NCBI RefSeq assembly: GCF_014524545.1
Contig: NZ_CP053557.1
Location: 2,629,501 to 2,693,500, forward strand
Source of the DNA: Exiguobacterium sp. Helios
GTDB taxonomy: Bacteria; Bacillota; Bacilli; Exiguobacteriales; Exiguobacteriaceae
Reading direction: 5' to 3'
DNA length: 64,000 nt
In this document: in pieces, positions 53,178-62,029 of the stretch
How positions within the stretch are numbered: position 1 is the first letter of the stretch
Layout: each line of letters starts with the position of its first letter
Made by a program: the position numbers and the translations under genes
Notes under the pieces: generated by a model
Database searches by the model: none
What the model was told of the DNA's origin: nothing
What the model saw: the letters and a program-made list of their open reading frames with translations, nothing else

Positions 53178-53531
53178 TTACTGACGAGAATCAAAATACG
53201 GTGAAAAACTACCTTCGACTTCTTCGTACGGATCGATATACGATTTTCGACTTGTTTTCGTCTGACGCAATTGATTGATTTGTACCCCTAATTTAGCGGT
53301 TTCTGACGATAATTTCAAGTCGATTTTTTGACTTTCTGCAACCAGCTCTTGAATGACGGCTTGATTGGCGCCGGCCAGTAAGTTCGAATGAGCGGCGATG
53401 AACGCTTCCCGTTCGTTCAACAAGTTCTGGATTTTCAGTAACCATTCGTCATAAACGTCTTCGTCCGGTGTCTGCTCAAGCAGTTCCATCAGATGTTTCG
53501 TCTTCAGACGGAGCGGATCAAGCGGACTCAT
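53178..53531 (-). CDS. fliT: FliT-like flagellar protein
   Basis: The start at 53531 (MSPLDPLRLKTKHLMEL) overlaps the fliS stop by four bases. The product has 117 residues, all helical. In B. subtilis FliT is the chaperone for the cap protein FliD. Assignment rests on order (fliD-fliS-fliT), size and helical pattern, since the family is poorly conserved. Confidence 0.78.
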   Translation of the reverse strand: MSPLDPLRLKTKHLMELLEQTPDEDVYDEWLLKIQNLLNEREAFIAAHSNLLAGANQAVIQELVAESQKIDLKLSSETAKLGVQINQLRQTKTSRKSYIDPYEEVEGSFSPYFDSRQ

Positions 53532-53899
53532 CGTTGACGCGCGAGCTTCATCGCTTCTTTCCATGTCTCGCGAAACTCTTCCGCAAAACCGATCACTTCA
53601 TCAATCGCAACGACATCACTTTTGACATTGGCATCAATCAGACGACCTTGCATATAGTCGTATAGATTATTCAGGTCTTTTGACAAGGCAATCGACTTGT
53701 TGAGCGTCAATTGTAACTCGAGAATGATAGATTGTGCTTTTTGAACATTAGTATTTTTTTGTTCAATCAAACCTTGTTCGATAGCCCGTTTCGCAAGCAT
53801 CGAGAACTTAATCAGTCCTTCATACAGCATCAACGTCAAATCTTGGGGTAAAGCGGTGGTCACTGAGTTCGTTTGGTACGTCGCGTATGGGTTTGCCAT
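53528..53899 (-). CDS. fliS: flagellin chaperone FliS
   Basis: The product has 123 residues. It starts MANPYATYQTNSVTTALPQD with LTLMLYEGLIKFS, the family hallmark, and has LNNLYDYMQGRLIDAN. It binds the C-terminus of flagellin and keeps it unfolded for export. An AAGGAGG site precedes the ATG, 12 bp after fliD. This is the canonical copy; a diverged copy is at 48647. Confidence 0.96.
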   Translation of the reverse strand: MANPYATYQTNSVTTALPQDLTLMLYEGLIKFSMLAKRAIEQGLIEQKNTNVQKAQSIILELQLTLNKSIALSKDLNNLYDYMQGRLIDANVKSDVVAIDEVIGFAEEFRETWKEAMKLARQR

Positions 53900-53911
53900 C
53901 TGAAGTCCTCC

Positions 53912-55474
53912 TTATTGTCCTAAGTATGAAGCGAGCGTCGCCGACTGGCTGTTCGCTTGATTCATTGCCTGTTCCATCGCCGCAAAGCGACGATAATAAC
54001 TGTCTTCTTTTGTTTTTAATTTATCTTCCCATGTCAACATGGTCTTATCGAGGTCAGCGAGGGATTTACCAAGTCGATACGTCGTCGAGACAGCACCATC
54101 AAGTCCAGCTACTTTCGAAATTTTATCGCGCATCGTCGTTGCGAAACCTTGAATTTGACGAACAAATCCGTCGAGTCCACCTAGATTTGGTGTAACTGAG
54201 CCATCAGGATTCTTAACAGGTTCCGGAGCATCAGCTGTAAATAGTTTATAGACGCCTTCTGGCTGTTCTTCTAGCATCTTCTTCAATTTTGTTTCATCGA
54301 TTTTCAGTTTCCCACCGTCGCGGAAATCATTGGTTGATGTGATACCGATTTGCGACATATAGTTCAATTGAATTGTATCAGTTCCTGACGTATACGAATA
54401 TCCTGTATCAATCTTTGCAGAGATTGCACTCCGGAACGACGTCATCCCATCACGAAGAAAACTGTCATTTTTCAATACACCGCTCATCGCTTTTTCTTCC
54501 CATTTTTTCACTTCGTCTTCACTCAGTTCTTTTCGCTGGGCATTTGTCAATGGTTGGAAGTCACGATATTTTTCTTCCCGGACTTTTTTATTCATTTTAT
54601 CGATCAAATCGTTATACTTATCAACAAATTTCTTGATGGAATCAAAGTTTGCTTGAGTGTCGAGTTTTGTATTAATCGTTGTGGCTGTTGTAGACGTTCC
54701 GTTTAAAGTGATCGTTAGACCGTTTTGGGTGAAGGTGTTTGTCCGTTGTTCGAGCTCTTGCCCACCAATTGTATACTTGGCGTTTTTGCCGTCTTGCCCC
54801 ATCGTCGCTGACTGTGAATTAACAATCTCAGCATTGGCATTTACATCACGAATTGTTATATCTGCACCATTTGTATTCAGTTTTCCGGTACTTGTTTTCG
54901 TTAAAACCAGTTTACCTGTAAGATCGTTATAGACCGCACTCATGCCTAGACTTGTTTTACCATTGATCGCTGAAGTTAAATCGGACAGTTTTTGTGTTGC
55001 ATCGAGTGAAATCATTTCACTAATTGCTGTTCCGTCAGCAGCAAAGCTATTGATTTGAATATTGACTTTTCCATCAGTCACCGTAAACATGCCACTGTCA
55101 GAAAGCGTTATATCAGATGACTTACCTGCTGTTGTCGTCATTGTTACAGATGCTGCTGATGCCAGCTGACCAATTTCATCAATCGTTATACTACCAGCTG
55201 TTGATGCTGGACTTGCCGACACAGACACTTTCGAAGTGTCAGAGCTTATTGCAGTTTTAGTAGTATAGTTTTTTGATAACAACATGTCACTTGCAGCTGT
55301 TCGTAAATCGAGTAAACCACGGTTCATTTCGCGGTAAGCATCACGTTGCCATGTCAACGTTTGTTTTTTTTGAGAGAGACGATCAACGGGTGCACGTTCT
55401 GCCTGCATCAGTTGTTTAATCATCGTTTCTGTATCAATCCCACTTGCCAGACCACTAAGACGTATTCCTGCCAT
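53912..55474 (-). CDS. fliD: flagellar cap protein FliD
   Basis: The product has 520 residues. The N-terminal GIRLSGLASGIDTETMIKQL is the FliD signature, and a C-terminal helical domain (about 440-515) ends the protein. FliD caps the filament and guides flagellin folding. Codon use is more A/T-rich in the central domain (about 55-250) than in neighbouring genes, as is frequent for surface-exposed variable regions. Second gene of flaG-fliD-fliS-fliT. Confidence 0.97.
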   Translation of the reverse strand: MAGIRLSGLASGIDTETMIKQLMQAERAPVDRLSQKKQTLTWQRDAYREMNRGLLDLRTAASDMLLSKNYTTKTAISSDTSKVSVSASPASTAGSITIDEIGQLASAASVTMTTTAGKSSDITLSDSGMFTVTDGKVNIQINSFAADGTAISEMISLDATQKLSDLTSAINGKTSLGMSAVYNDLTGKLVLTKTSTGKLNTNGADITIRDVNANAEIVNSQSATMGQDGKNAKYTIGGQELEQRTNTFTQNGLTITLNGTSTTATTINTKLDTQANFDSIKKFVDKYNDLIDKMNKKVREEKYRDFQPLTNAQRKELSEDEVKKWEEKAMSGVLKNDSFLRDGMTSFRSAISAKIDTGYSYTSGTDTIQLNYMSQIGITSTNDFRDGGKLKIDETKLKKMLEEQPEGVYKLFTADAPEPVKNPDGSVTPNLGGLDGFVRQIQGFATTMRDKISKVAGLDGAVSTTYRLGKSLADLDKTMLTWEDKLKTKEDSYYRRFAAMEQAMNQANSQSATLASYLGQ

Positions 55475-55492
55475 GTAATCAGCCCTTTCCTA

Positions 55493-55849
55493 TTAAATTC
55501 GTTTATCAATCAGTTGATTAAATTCCATAAAGGCAGCAAAAAAATCAAGTTCCTTTTTACTCGGTATTTCTTGAACGACGTTGTTATTGGTATCTACGAC
55601 TTGAATATAAAATTCATTAAGTTTTTCATGTTTAACGAACTTTAAACCTGTACGTTGCGCTTCGAGCTGAACGTTAGCCTTTTCGATTGCGGTTTCAAGC
55701 TTTGTGATATGCTGAGGTGTCGGCAAAACGACGATCCCATCCTGCGCCAACTCCAACTGATTCGCTTCGATAAAGACATTCCGAGTCGCTTCGTATGGTA
55801 AGACATTTTCAGGCAGGTGAAGCCGAATTTCCGTATTGATGGAATTCAT
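55493..55849 (-). CDS. flaG: FlaG-family protein
   Basis: The start at 55849 has AAAGGAGTG 7 nt upstream; a TTG at 55855 is also open. The product has 118 residues. The C-terminal half (LKFVKHEKLNEFYIQVVDTN and VQEIPSKKELDFFAAF) is the FlaG domain. FlaG influences filament length. First gene of the flaG-fliD-fliS-fliT operon (B. subtilis yvyC position). Confidence 0.93.
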   Translation of the reverse strand: MNSINTEIRLHLPENVLPYEATRNVFIEANQLELAQDGIVVLPTPQHITKLETAIEKANVQLEAQRTGLKFVKHEKLNEFYIQVVDTNNNVVQEIPSKKELDFFAAFMEFNQLIDKRI

Positions 55850-55869
55850 GGACAAACACTCCTTTTTCT

Positions 55870-55911
55870 TCTCTATGTAGTATATCGGTTTAGACCATTC
55901 TTTTTATTAGT
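55870..55911 (-). promoter_or_regulatory. probable sigma-D promoter of flaG-fliD-fliS-fliT
   Basis: The minus strand has ACCGATAT (55890-55883), one change from the GCCGATAA consensus, with TAAA 13 bp upstream. Confidence 0.65.
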
Positions 55912-56182
55912 TTTATTTTAAACTTCATAAAATCAGGAATAAAGGAACATACGTTCTTTTATGAAAGAAGCTTTGCTATGCTGATTGATAGATTATCAAA
56001 TGCTCAACAAGCTATCTCACTAGCAAGTATTTTAGTCGAGGGTGAAATCACAAAATGTTATCTAAAATCTCGTAGGAAAAACAAAATAGTGAACGAGAAC
56101 ACTTTGGTGAATCGCAACGATTTTATCGTGAAGACTACTCGTGTCAAAAATACATTTACATTTTTGGAGCAAGTTTCACCGT

Positions 56183-56443
56183 ATGCAGTGGACTTATCAA
56201 AGTTTGCTCATTAAGTTAGACTGACAGGCTCGTCTCAACCAACTTAAATATGAACATCCACAGTATCAAGTACTCGCCTCAAACCCTTCTAGACCGTATA
56301 CATCAGAAGAATGCACTACCATTCTGGAACTCAAGACAAGCGGATGGACGACACAAGCAATCTCTGAAAAATCCAACCGGACATATTGGTCCGTCACCTA
56401 TAAATTTGGACAACTAAAAAAAGGCCATGGAACAAGTCCATGA
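56183..56443 (+). pseudogene. helix-turn-helix protein remnant with an in-frame stop
   Basis: From ATG 56183 the frame reads MQWTYQSLLIKLD, then TGA, then QARLNQLKYEHPQYQVLASN and RPYTSEECTTILELKTSGWT with TQAISEKSNRTYWSVTYKFG to a stop at 56441. The second half looks like a Myb/SANT-like or resolvase-type helix-turn-helix. The single stop in an otherwise open frame suggests decay of a gene of about 86 codons or longer. Its last codons overlap the flagellin terminator. Function unknown. Confidence 0.5.
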
Positions 56444-56450
56444 CCTTTAA
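56416..56450 (-). terminator. flagellin terminator
   Basis: Minus strand: AAAGGTCATGGA with TCCATGGCCTTT around a short loop, then T. It lies 24 bp after the stop codon of the 3' exon. Confidence 0.85.
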
Positions 56451-56473
56451 GTAAATGATATGACCAATTACGA

Positions 56474-56518
56474 TTAACGGAGTAATTGGAGAACGCCTTG
56501 CGGCTGTTGGTTCGCTTG
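56474..56518 (-). other. hag: 3' exon of the flagellin gene (15 codons)
   Basis: The minus strand reads [14 protein letters not shown] and TAA, the canonical flagellin C-terminus. No flagellin sequence lies before it; the preceding DNA is a group I intron ending in G at 56519. Joined to codon GCT at 56892-56890 it completes the flagellin. Confidence 0.82.
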
Positions 56519-56889
56519 CTACGCGCATTAACTTTCGCTAATGATAAGACTATATCTTCATCCTAGTTTTACTAGGAGCTGGGCGCTTCCCCCGCCGTTT
56601 ACGGAGTACGGATTTCATAACCATCGGAAGTGTCCATTAGGTCGTCTATCCTAGTCGTTGAACCTTCACCAAGGTTTCCCTACAGGTGCTTGGCTGCTGA
56701 TTGTCCAATCCTTGACGTTTTTCAGAACGGTCACGCTCGCCGTTTCCAGCCACGTTGTCGTACATCAAGGCTCTAAAGGAGTTCCAGCAATTCACCCAGT
56801 CATGCTCTGATCAGTTACCCAATCAGACGCCCGGTGGAATCAAATTACCGAAGGAGTTGAAGCACGCCTTGAGGTGTTTGATTCGATTG
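56519..56889 (-). ncRNA. predicted group I self-splicing intron in the flagellin gene
   Basis: Core elements in order on the minus strand: P4 5' strand in AATTGCTGGAACTCC (56792-56778), P4/P6 CAGCAGCCAAGC (56699-56688), P7 5' strand GGTTCAACGACTAG (56664-56651), P7 3' strand AAGATATAGTC (56558-56548), and a GAAA-capped P9 hairpin (56543-56526). The terminal G is at 56519. The 5' splice site is placed after the T of GCT at 56890, because that gives the U rule and the correct frame. P1 could not be fixed, so the 5' end is the least certain part. The intron has no endonuclease gene. Its first 45 nt encode [18 protein letters not shown], a copy of the exon it displaces. Confidence 0.8.
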
Positions 56890-57687
56890 AGCCAACATTG
56901 CTTGTGCAGCTTGCGCAAGAATCGAGTTCTTTGTTTGGTTCATCATTTCTTTCGCCATGTCAACGTCACGAACACGTGATTCAGCCGCTGTTAGGTTTTC
57001 AGAAGATGTTTTAAGGTTATTGATTGTGTGCTCTAAACGATTTTGAGTAGCACCAAGTTTAGAACGCTCTGCTGAAACTGTTTCAATCGCATCGTTTACT
57101 GTAGTGATAGCTGTGTTAGCACCAGTCTGAGTAGTAATGTCAATACCAACTGTTGAAGCTTCATCTGTTCCCGTACCAACTGCAAGTGCAGTTGCATCCA
57201 TGTTACCGATGACTAATGTGAGGTTTTGTGATTCATTTGCACCAATTTGGAACACTTTACCGTCAGTATCTGAACCATCAAGTAATTTTTGAGTGTTAAA
57301 CTCAGTAGTTTTAGCAATACGTGTAGTTTCTTTTGCTAACTGAGTAAATTCTTTTTGTAATTCTTCACGATCAGTAAGTGTGTTAGTATCGTTGGCAGAT
57401 TGAGTCGCTAATTCACGCATCCGTTGAAGAATGTCATGCGTTTCGTTCAATGCACCTTCAGCTGTTTGAATCAATGAGATACCGTCTTGTGCGTTACGTG
57501 AAGCTTGATCAAGTCCACGAACTTGTCCACGCATTTTTTCAGAGATTGCAAGACCAGCTGCGTCGTCGCCTGCTTTGTTGATGCGAAGACCTGAAGCCAG
57601 TTTCTCCATTGATTTCCCTTGAGCTGAAGAAGCTGCAGAAAGTTTGTTGTGTGTGTTAAGTGCTGTAATGTTGTGATTGATAATCAT
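56845..57687 (-). CDS. hag: main flagellin (unspliced frame; 5' exon to 56890)
   Basis: The product has 280 residues with conserved ends: [20 protein letters not shown] and [18 protein letters not shown] at the N-terminus. A short variable middle lies at about 130-190. The open frame ends at 56845 with [18 protein letters not shown], using 15 codons inside the predicted intron. Splicing would replace these with [14 protein letters not shown], giving the same length. A GGAGGG site precedes the ATG, and a sigma-D promoter lies about 125 bp upstream. Position beside flaG and fliD matches B. subtilis hag. Confidence 0.93.
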   Translation of the reverse strand: MIINHNITALNTHNKLSAASSAQGKSMEKLASGLRINKAGDDAAGLAISEKMRGQVRGLDQASRNAQDGISLIQTAEGALNETHDILQRMRELATQSANDTNTLTDREELQKEFTQLAKETTRIAKTTEFNTQKLLDGSDTDGKVFQIGANESQNLTLVIGNMDATALAVGTGTDEASTVGIDITTQTGANTAITTVNDAIETVSAERSKLGATQNRLEHTINNLKTSSENLTAAESRVRDVDMAKEMMNQTKNSILAQAAQAMLAQSNQTPQGVLQLLR

Positions 57688-57811
57688 TGTAAGTTTCCCT
57701 CCATAGGAATAAATTTTTTGTCTCTTTGAAGATCCTTCTTCTCCGAGATGCGCCCCCTGGCCGGCCCAAGAGTAGCGCGGTGGTTGTAGTCGATGACTGC
57801 TTCCACTCTAT

Positions 57812-57837
57812 ATATCGTCGCCGTACCGAAATGTTTA
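57812..57837 (-). promoter_or_regulatory. sigma-D promoter of the flagellin gene
   Basis: TAAA (57837-57834), 14 bp, GACGATAT (57819-57812). The transcript leader would be about 120 nt. Confidence 0.8.
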
Positions 57838-57870
57838 ACAGTTTCTCTCAAAAAAAATAAAAAAGTTTAA

Positions 57871-57905
57871 ACAAAAATCGCAGACGCTACTTCCGTCTAC
57901 GATTT
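57871..57905 (-). terminator. chemoreceptor terminator
   Basis: Minus strand: AAATCGTAGACG with CGTCTGCGATTT around a short loop, then TTG TTT. Confidence 0.82.
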
Positions 57906-57910
57906 CTGAT

Positions 57911-59194
57911 TTACAGACGCGTCGCGCCTGTCTCTTCCTGTAGTTGTTCTGCGACTGCAACCAACTCTTCCATCGCGCCGTTGACCTCACCAAGTGAAGC
58001 CGCTTGATGGCTTGATGCCTGCAAGACCTGTTCCGCATGTTTCGATGCTTCTTCGACCATCGCGAGGATATTCGCCGTCGTCAAACCAACCTGATCGATT
58101 TCTTTATCTGACTTGATGACGAGTTGATCGACCGACTGAACACGCGAATAAACACTTTCTGTCGACTGATGAATCTCTTCAAACGACGAACCGGCTTGTT
58201 CGACGAGACCGACACCGGTTGCAACTTCTTTTTGGACGTCCGTCATCGCGTTCGCTGTATCATTGACGAGACGTTTGACACCGGAAATCAAATCGGTGAT
58301 TTCTTTCGCTGATGTTGCAGTCTGTTCGGCGAGTTTTTTGACTTCCGCTGCGACGACTGCAAATCCACGTCCCGCATCGCCGGCACGAGCCGCTTCAATC
58401 GAGGCATTAAGACTGAGTAAGTTCGTTTGGGCCGAGATGTCACTGATGACATCGGTAATCCGTGAGATTTCACCTGTCATACCGGTCAGTCGACTGTTCA
58501 ATGTCGCTGATTGTTCCATCTTACTTGAAATCATATGCATCGCTTCGACCGAGTCTGTCGCCAGCGTCTTCCCGTTCTCAGCTTCCGTCTGCATGACCGT
58601 TGCTGATTTCAATGCTTCGTTCATTTCTTTGGCGACTTCGTCCATCGTCCGTTTGACGGCGCCGAGCGCATCCATCGACAGATAAGCTTGATCGACGTTT
58701 TCATTCATCTTCGTTGAGAGCTCTGCCATCGCCGAGCGGATGCTTTCGCCTGATGCATTACCTTCTTGGACAGCAGCCGCGATTTCCTGCGCTGACGCCG
58801 TCAATTTATCACTTGAATTGCCCATCTGTGTCGCTTGTTTGCGGATATGTAAGACCATGACTTCGAGTTCATGCATCAACTGATCAACTTCGTCGCCGCG
58901 TTTTGCTTCTTCGAAATCGACGTTGAAATTACCGTTTGCGACTTCACGCGCTGTTTCCGTCGCCTTTTCAATCGCTTTGATTGGTTGACGGAGAATCAAT
59001 TGGATCAATGCTGAACCAATAATGGATAAAACTAACCCAATCCCGGCACCTAACCAAATTGACGGTCCGTCCGCGACATCAAGTCCTCTGTTTAAGAACA
59101 ACGTCAACTGTGCTGAAATCCCACCGGTAATGACTGAAATCGCCAAGACCCAGACAAACAATCGCATCTTTAAATTTTTCCGTAGCATACTCAT
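57911..59194 (-). CDS. methyl-accepting chemotaxis protein
   Basis: The start at 59194 ([16 protein letters not shown]) follows GGGAG; the open frame upstream overlaps the predicted transcript start. The product has 427 residues: two membrane segments (about 12-30 and 44-68) with a very short outside loop, a HAMP domain (about 70-125), and a signalling domain with [20 protein letters not shown]. With almost no periplasmic-type sensor it may sense membrane or internal signals. It ends with no CheR tether. Confidence 0.94.
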   Translation of the reverse strand: MSMLRKNLKMRLFVWVLAISVITGGISAQLTLFLNRGLDVADGPSIWLGAGIGLVLSIIGSALIQLILRQPIKAIEKATETAREVANGNFNVDFEEAKRGDEVDQLMHELEVMVLHIRKQATQMGNSSDKLTASAQEIAAAVQEGNASGESIRSAMAELSTKMNENVDQAYLSMDALGAVKRTMDEVAKEMNEALKSATVMQTEAENGKTLATDSVEAMHMISSKMEQSATLNSRLTGMTGEISRITDVISDISAQTNLLSLNASIEAARAGDAGRGFAVVAAEVKKLAEQTATSAKEITDLISGVKRLVNDTANAMTDVQKEVATGVGLVEQAGSSFEEIHQSTESVYSRVQSVDQLVIKSDKEIDQVGLTTANILAMVEEASKHAEQVLQASSHQAASLGEVNGAMEELVAVAEQLQEETGATRL

Positions 59195-59235
59195 CTTCGA
59201 AACTCCCTTTCCTGTTTCAAATCTCATCACCTTCT

Positions 59236-59262
59236 TTATCGGTCACTTCTGAGAACGCTTTA
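59236..59262 (-). promoter_or_regulatory. sigma-D promoter of the chemoreceptor
   Basis: TAAA (59262-59259), 15 bp, ACCGATAA (59243-59236), one change from consensus. Confidence 0.85.
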
Positions 59263-59336
59263 ATAGAATTGACCTGATTTTGCAGTTCACACCTTCATAC
59301 TTTCGTCACATCGATATTAGACATAACAAACAAACA

Positions 59337-59378
59337 TCCAGTCAATACCTTCTATAGAAGAAGGAAGTTGACTAGATA
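59337..59378 (-). terminator. oppA terminator
   Basis: Minus strand: AGTCAA-CCTTCT pairs with AGAAGG-TTGACT around a short loop, followed by T-rich sequence. Confidence 0.7.
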
Positions 59379-59393
59379 TCTGTTGGTGTTACT

Positions 59394-60908
59394 TTATTTG
59401 CGGTCAATCTCAACGTATTTATAGGAAATATCTGTTCCGACATTGTGACGGGCCAGGTTTTTCACTTCCGTGTTTTGAAGGAAAGCATTTTTCCGTTGGT
59501 AGACCGGTGAAATCGCTTGATCGTCGAGTAACATCGTTTCGGCTTCGCTTAAGAGTTCCAAACGTTTGTCCTGATCGAGTTCGTTTTCTGCCTGTTTCAA
59601 GAGTTTGTCATACTGTTTGTTCGAGTAGTCCATCATGTTGAACGGATTTCCTGTCATGAAGAGGTTCAAGTATGTTGTCGCATCTTGATAATCCGGAGCC
59701 CAGCTTGCGAGTGACAAGTCATAATCCCCTCGTCCTTCACGCGCCAACCGTTCTTTTTTCGGCAGTGACAACAGCTTAACATCGACATTTTGTTGTTTCA
59801 GTGAACCTTGGATGTATTCGCCGATTTTCTTTGAGACATCGTCGTCTTCAATAATCATCGTCAACTCGAGGTTTTGATCCGAGAGTACTTGTTTCGCTTG
59901 TGCTGCGTCAAATGATGATTCAATTTGACGGGTCTTGTCGTATTTTGGATCGAGTTCCTGCGGGACGATGTAATCGGCCGGCAGTGAGCCGTTTCCGAGT
60001 AACGTTTCTGTCAGTGCTTTTTTATCGTACGCCGCATCAATCGCCTGACGTGTCTTCCGATTTTGTAATGCTTCTGTTTTTTGATTCATCCGGATGAAGA
60101 ACATCCGTGAGTCGCTGAACGTGTTGTACTCTTTTTTATTTTTGTACGTGACGACATTTTCTGAGTTGAGTGGTGCAACATCGAGTTCTCCTGTTTCAAA
60201 CAGATTGATCGCAAGCATCGGATCTTTGATGATTTTGACATCCACTTCGTCAATCTTGACGTTTTTGCGGTCCGCGTAGTCTGCGTTTTTCGCGAGCGTG
60301 TAGCCTTGCTCCGCCTGATATTTCTTGAACGTGAACGGTCCGTTGTAGACGTTCGTTTTTGGATCCGTTCCGAATTTTTCACCTTTTGCTTTGACGATGT
60401 CTTCCCGGACCGGCATGTACGTACCGAACGTCGTCATGCTGAGGAAGTATGGCGTCGGGCGTTTGAGTTCAATCTGTAACGTTTCGTCGTCGATGACCTT
60501 TGTTTCTTTAACCGGCTCGAGCAGATAAGCAAACGGTGAATTTGTCTCGATGACCCGCTCATAAGCATAGCGGAAGTTTTCCGCCGTGACCGGCTTGCCG
60601 TCTGACCATTTCGCGCTTGGGTCAAGTTTAAACGTGTAGACTTTTCCGTCTTCCGATACAGTGTGTGACTTCGCTGCTGCCGGAACGAGTTCGTTATTTG
60701 CATCAAAGCGGTAGAGTCCTTCGTAAATCTGGTTAAAGATATTTGACGTAATGGCATCTGCCGGATCAACCGACAGGAGATCATAACTTTCCATCGTGTG
60801 CAGGACTTTCTTTTCGTTTTCATTTGGTGCTGCTTTTTCTGTTTCCGTCGTCGAGCATCCTGCGAGTAGGAACGCCGTGCTTGCCGCCGCGATCAATGTC
60901 TTTTTCAT
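59394..60908 (-). CDS. peptide ABC transporter substrate-binding lipoprotein (OppA family)
   Basis: The ATG at 60908 follows an AGGAGG site. The product has 504 residues. The lipoprotein signal KKTLIAAASTAFLLAGC ends in a lipobox cysteine. The SBP_bac_5 fold includes KWSDGKPVTAENFRYAYERV and YNGPFTFKKY. No permease or ATPase gene follows, so it is an orphan that must use a transporter encoded elsewhere. A T-box leader just upstream reads tRNA charging, probably tRNA-Trp, so uptake should rise when that amino acid runs short. Confidence 0.94.
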   Translation of the reverse strand: MKKTLIAAASTAFLLAGCSTTETEKAAPNENEKKVLHTMESYDLLSVDPADAITSNIFNQIYEGLYRFDANNELVPAAAKSHTVSEDGKVYTFKLDPSAKWSDGKPVTAENFRYAYERVIETNSPFAYLLEPVKETKVIDDETLQIELKRPTPYFLSMTTFGTYMPVREDIVKAKGEKFGTDPKTNVYNGPFTFKKYQAEQGYTLAKNADYADRKNVKIDEVDVKIIKDPMLAINLFETGELDVAPLNSENVVTYKNKKEYNTFSDSRMFFIRMNQKTEALQNRKTRQAIDAAYDKKALTETLLGNGSLPADYIVPQELDPKYDKTRQIESSFDAAQAKQVLSDQNLELTMIIEDDDVSKKIGEYIQGSLKQQNVDVKLLSLPKKERLAREGRGDYDLSLASWAPDYQDATTYLNLFMTGNPFNMMDYSNKQYDKLLKQAENELDQDKRLELLSEAETMLLDDQAISPVYQRKNAFLQNTEVKNLARHNVGTDISYKYVEIDRK

Positions 60909-60967
60909 CAAAAATTCCTCCTAAAGATAATGTGCGTTGGATAATTCGGCGTTCCTTGACGTAAAAC

Positions 60968-61262
60968 AAAAGACGCCCTCTATGCCACAGCAAAAGCTGA
61001 TGCATAGAGGACGCCTGTATCCGCGCGGTGCCACCTCTAGTTGAGATTAAAAATCTCCTCTTGTCGCTAGTCCAACAACCAGCTAGCCCGGTAACGGGGG
61101 CAACCGTCCTGTCTACTGAATCGTTCAACAGGCTCTCAGCGGTCCATTCCCTGATCAGCTTACCGCGTCAGGCTCTCACCTTTCCTGACTCGCTTTGTCG
61201 GCAGTGTTGACGGTACTTACTCCGCGTCGTTGATTTGTTTGATATGGCTTAACTTGTTGTTT
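60968..61262 (-). promoter_or_regulatory. T-box riboswitch leader, specifier probably UGG (Trp)
   Basis: The T-box AGAGGTGGCACCGCG (61038-61024) is followed by the terminator GCGTCCTCTATGC/GCATAGAGGGCGTC with TTTTG (about 61013-60968). The T-box 5' half can pair alternatively with the terminator's 5' arm to make an antiterminator. Stem I spans about 61225-61130 with a GGTGAGAGCC apical element. In the standard pattern GAA-specifier-ACC-N2-TGAG the sequence reads GAA-TGG-ACC-GC-TGAG, with TGG at 61146-61144. The UGGC of the T-box would pair with GCCA, fitting a tRNA with discriminator G, as tRNA-Trp has. Confidence 0.9.
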
Positions 61263-61291
61263 ACTTTACACGGCTTGTTTTCAACTGTCAA
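61261..61291 (-). promoter_or_regulatory. promoter of the T-box leader
   Basis: Minus strand: TTGACA, 17 bp, TAAAGT just before the leader. Confidence 0.8.
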
Positions 61292-61301
61292 CGAAAAAAG
61301 C

Positions 61302-61697
61302 TTAGAACGGATGATCCTCTTTGCGCTCCTGTTCTTTCCGGACCGGACGGGGACGGATCGGTTCGACGCGTTCAACATGTGCCCGCGTGATAATCCGGTT
61401 CCCAAATGCCGCATCCAGTAAAATCGTAATTGCTGCCGCCATGTGCAACAGCATCCCGACGACAGGAATGAATCCGATTGTCGATGCGACAATCCCGACG
61501 ATATTCCCTTTTGACACCCGACCGGCACGCGCCGTCAACACGACGACCACGATATGGAACGCTAACATAACCCAAAGCGCATTGTAACCTGTTCCAAAGA
61601 CAATAAATAATCCACCAAGCACCGGAATCCCGAGCATTGCCTCTAAACCACCTGATACCCACTTCAACGTCCGTAATGAATCTTTACGACATTCCAT
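61302..61697 (-). CDS. small membrane protein of unknown function
   Basis: The product has 131 residues with three or four membrane segments (about 18-35, 40-57, 66-90) and a polar, arginine/proline-rich tail (IRPRPVRKEQERKEDHPF). Glycine-rich loops (GIPVLGGLF, GFIPVVGMLLH) resemble those of small DUF-type membrane proteins. An AGGAGG site precedes the ATG. It lies just upstream of the T-box promoter. Not recognised. Confidence 0.75.
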   Translation of the reverse strand: MECRKDSLRTLKWVSGGLEAMLGIPVLGGLFIVFGTGYNALWVMLAFHIVVVVLTARAGRVSKGNIVGIVASTIGFIPVVGMLLHMAAAITILLDAAFGNRIITRAHVERVEPIRPRPVRKEQERKEDHPF

Positions 61698-61833
61698 AAC
61701 GTCGCCTCCTCTTTTTTTCCATATGTGTAGTATACGACAAAACCGCGAGAAGGTTTCAGATTTCTTTTAGAATGTGAACTTGTTTCCCCCTGTTATTTAC
61801 TTCACCATTTGTCACAAGTTTCCTAACAAAAAA

Positions 61834-61977
61834 GTTTCCGTCGTCCGGGTGCGACTCCTGCGGGAAAAGGAAGGGCTTGTCCCTTCCGTCAGGGACAGGC
61901 AAGACCCGGTCGTCCGAAGAGGACGATTGCGGCTTGCGTTCCGCCCGAGGAAAGCGCACCAACGGACGACAGGAAAC
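61834..61977. repeat. large imperfect inverted structure, probable interspersed repeat
   Basis: The outer arms GTTTCC-GTCGTCCG (61834-61847) and CGGACGAC-A-GGAAAC (61963-61977) pair. Inner pairings are GTGCG/CGCAC, TCCT/AGGA, GGAAGGG/CCCTTCC and TCGTCC/GGACGA. The style (GACTCCTGCGGGAAAAGG at one end and CCCGAGGAAAGCG at the other) recalls GC-rich intergenic repeats found in many copies in Bacillales genomes. Copy number cannot be judged from one window. Confidence 0.65.
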
Positions 61978-62029
61978 GATATCGTATTTCTTTAAATAGC
62001 GGACAGACCTGTGGTCTTTGAATTCTACA

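Noticed and set aside
55978-56214. 78-residue open frame on the plus strand between flaG and flagellin
   Set aside because: It has no ribosome-binding site and no protein-like pattern, and it overlaps the better supported helix-turn-helix remnant in another frame.
56755-56979. Plus-strand open frame across the flagellin 3' end
   Set aside because: It is antisense to the intron and flagellin, with no ribosome-binding site.
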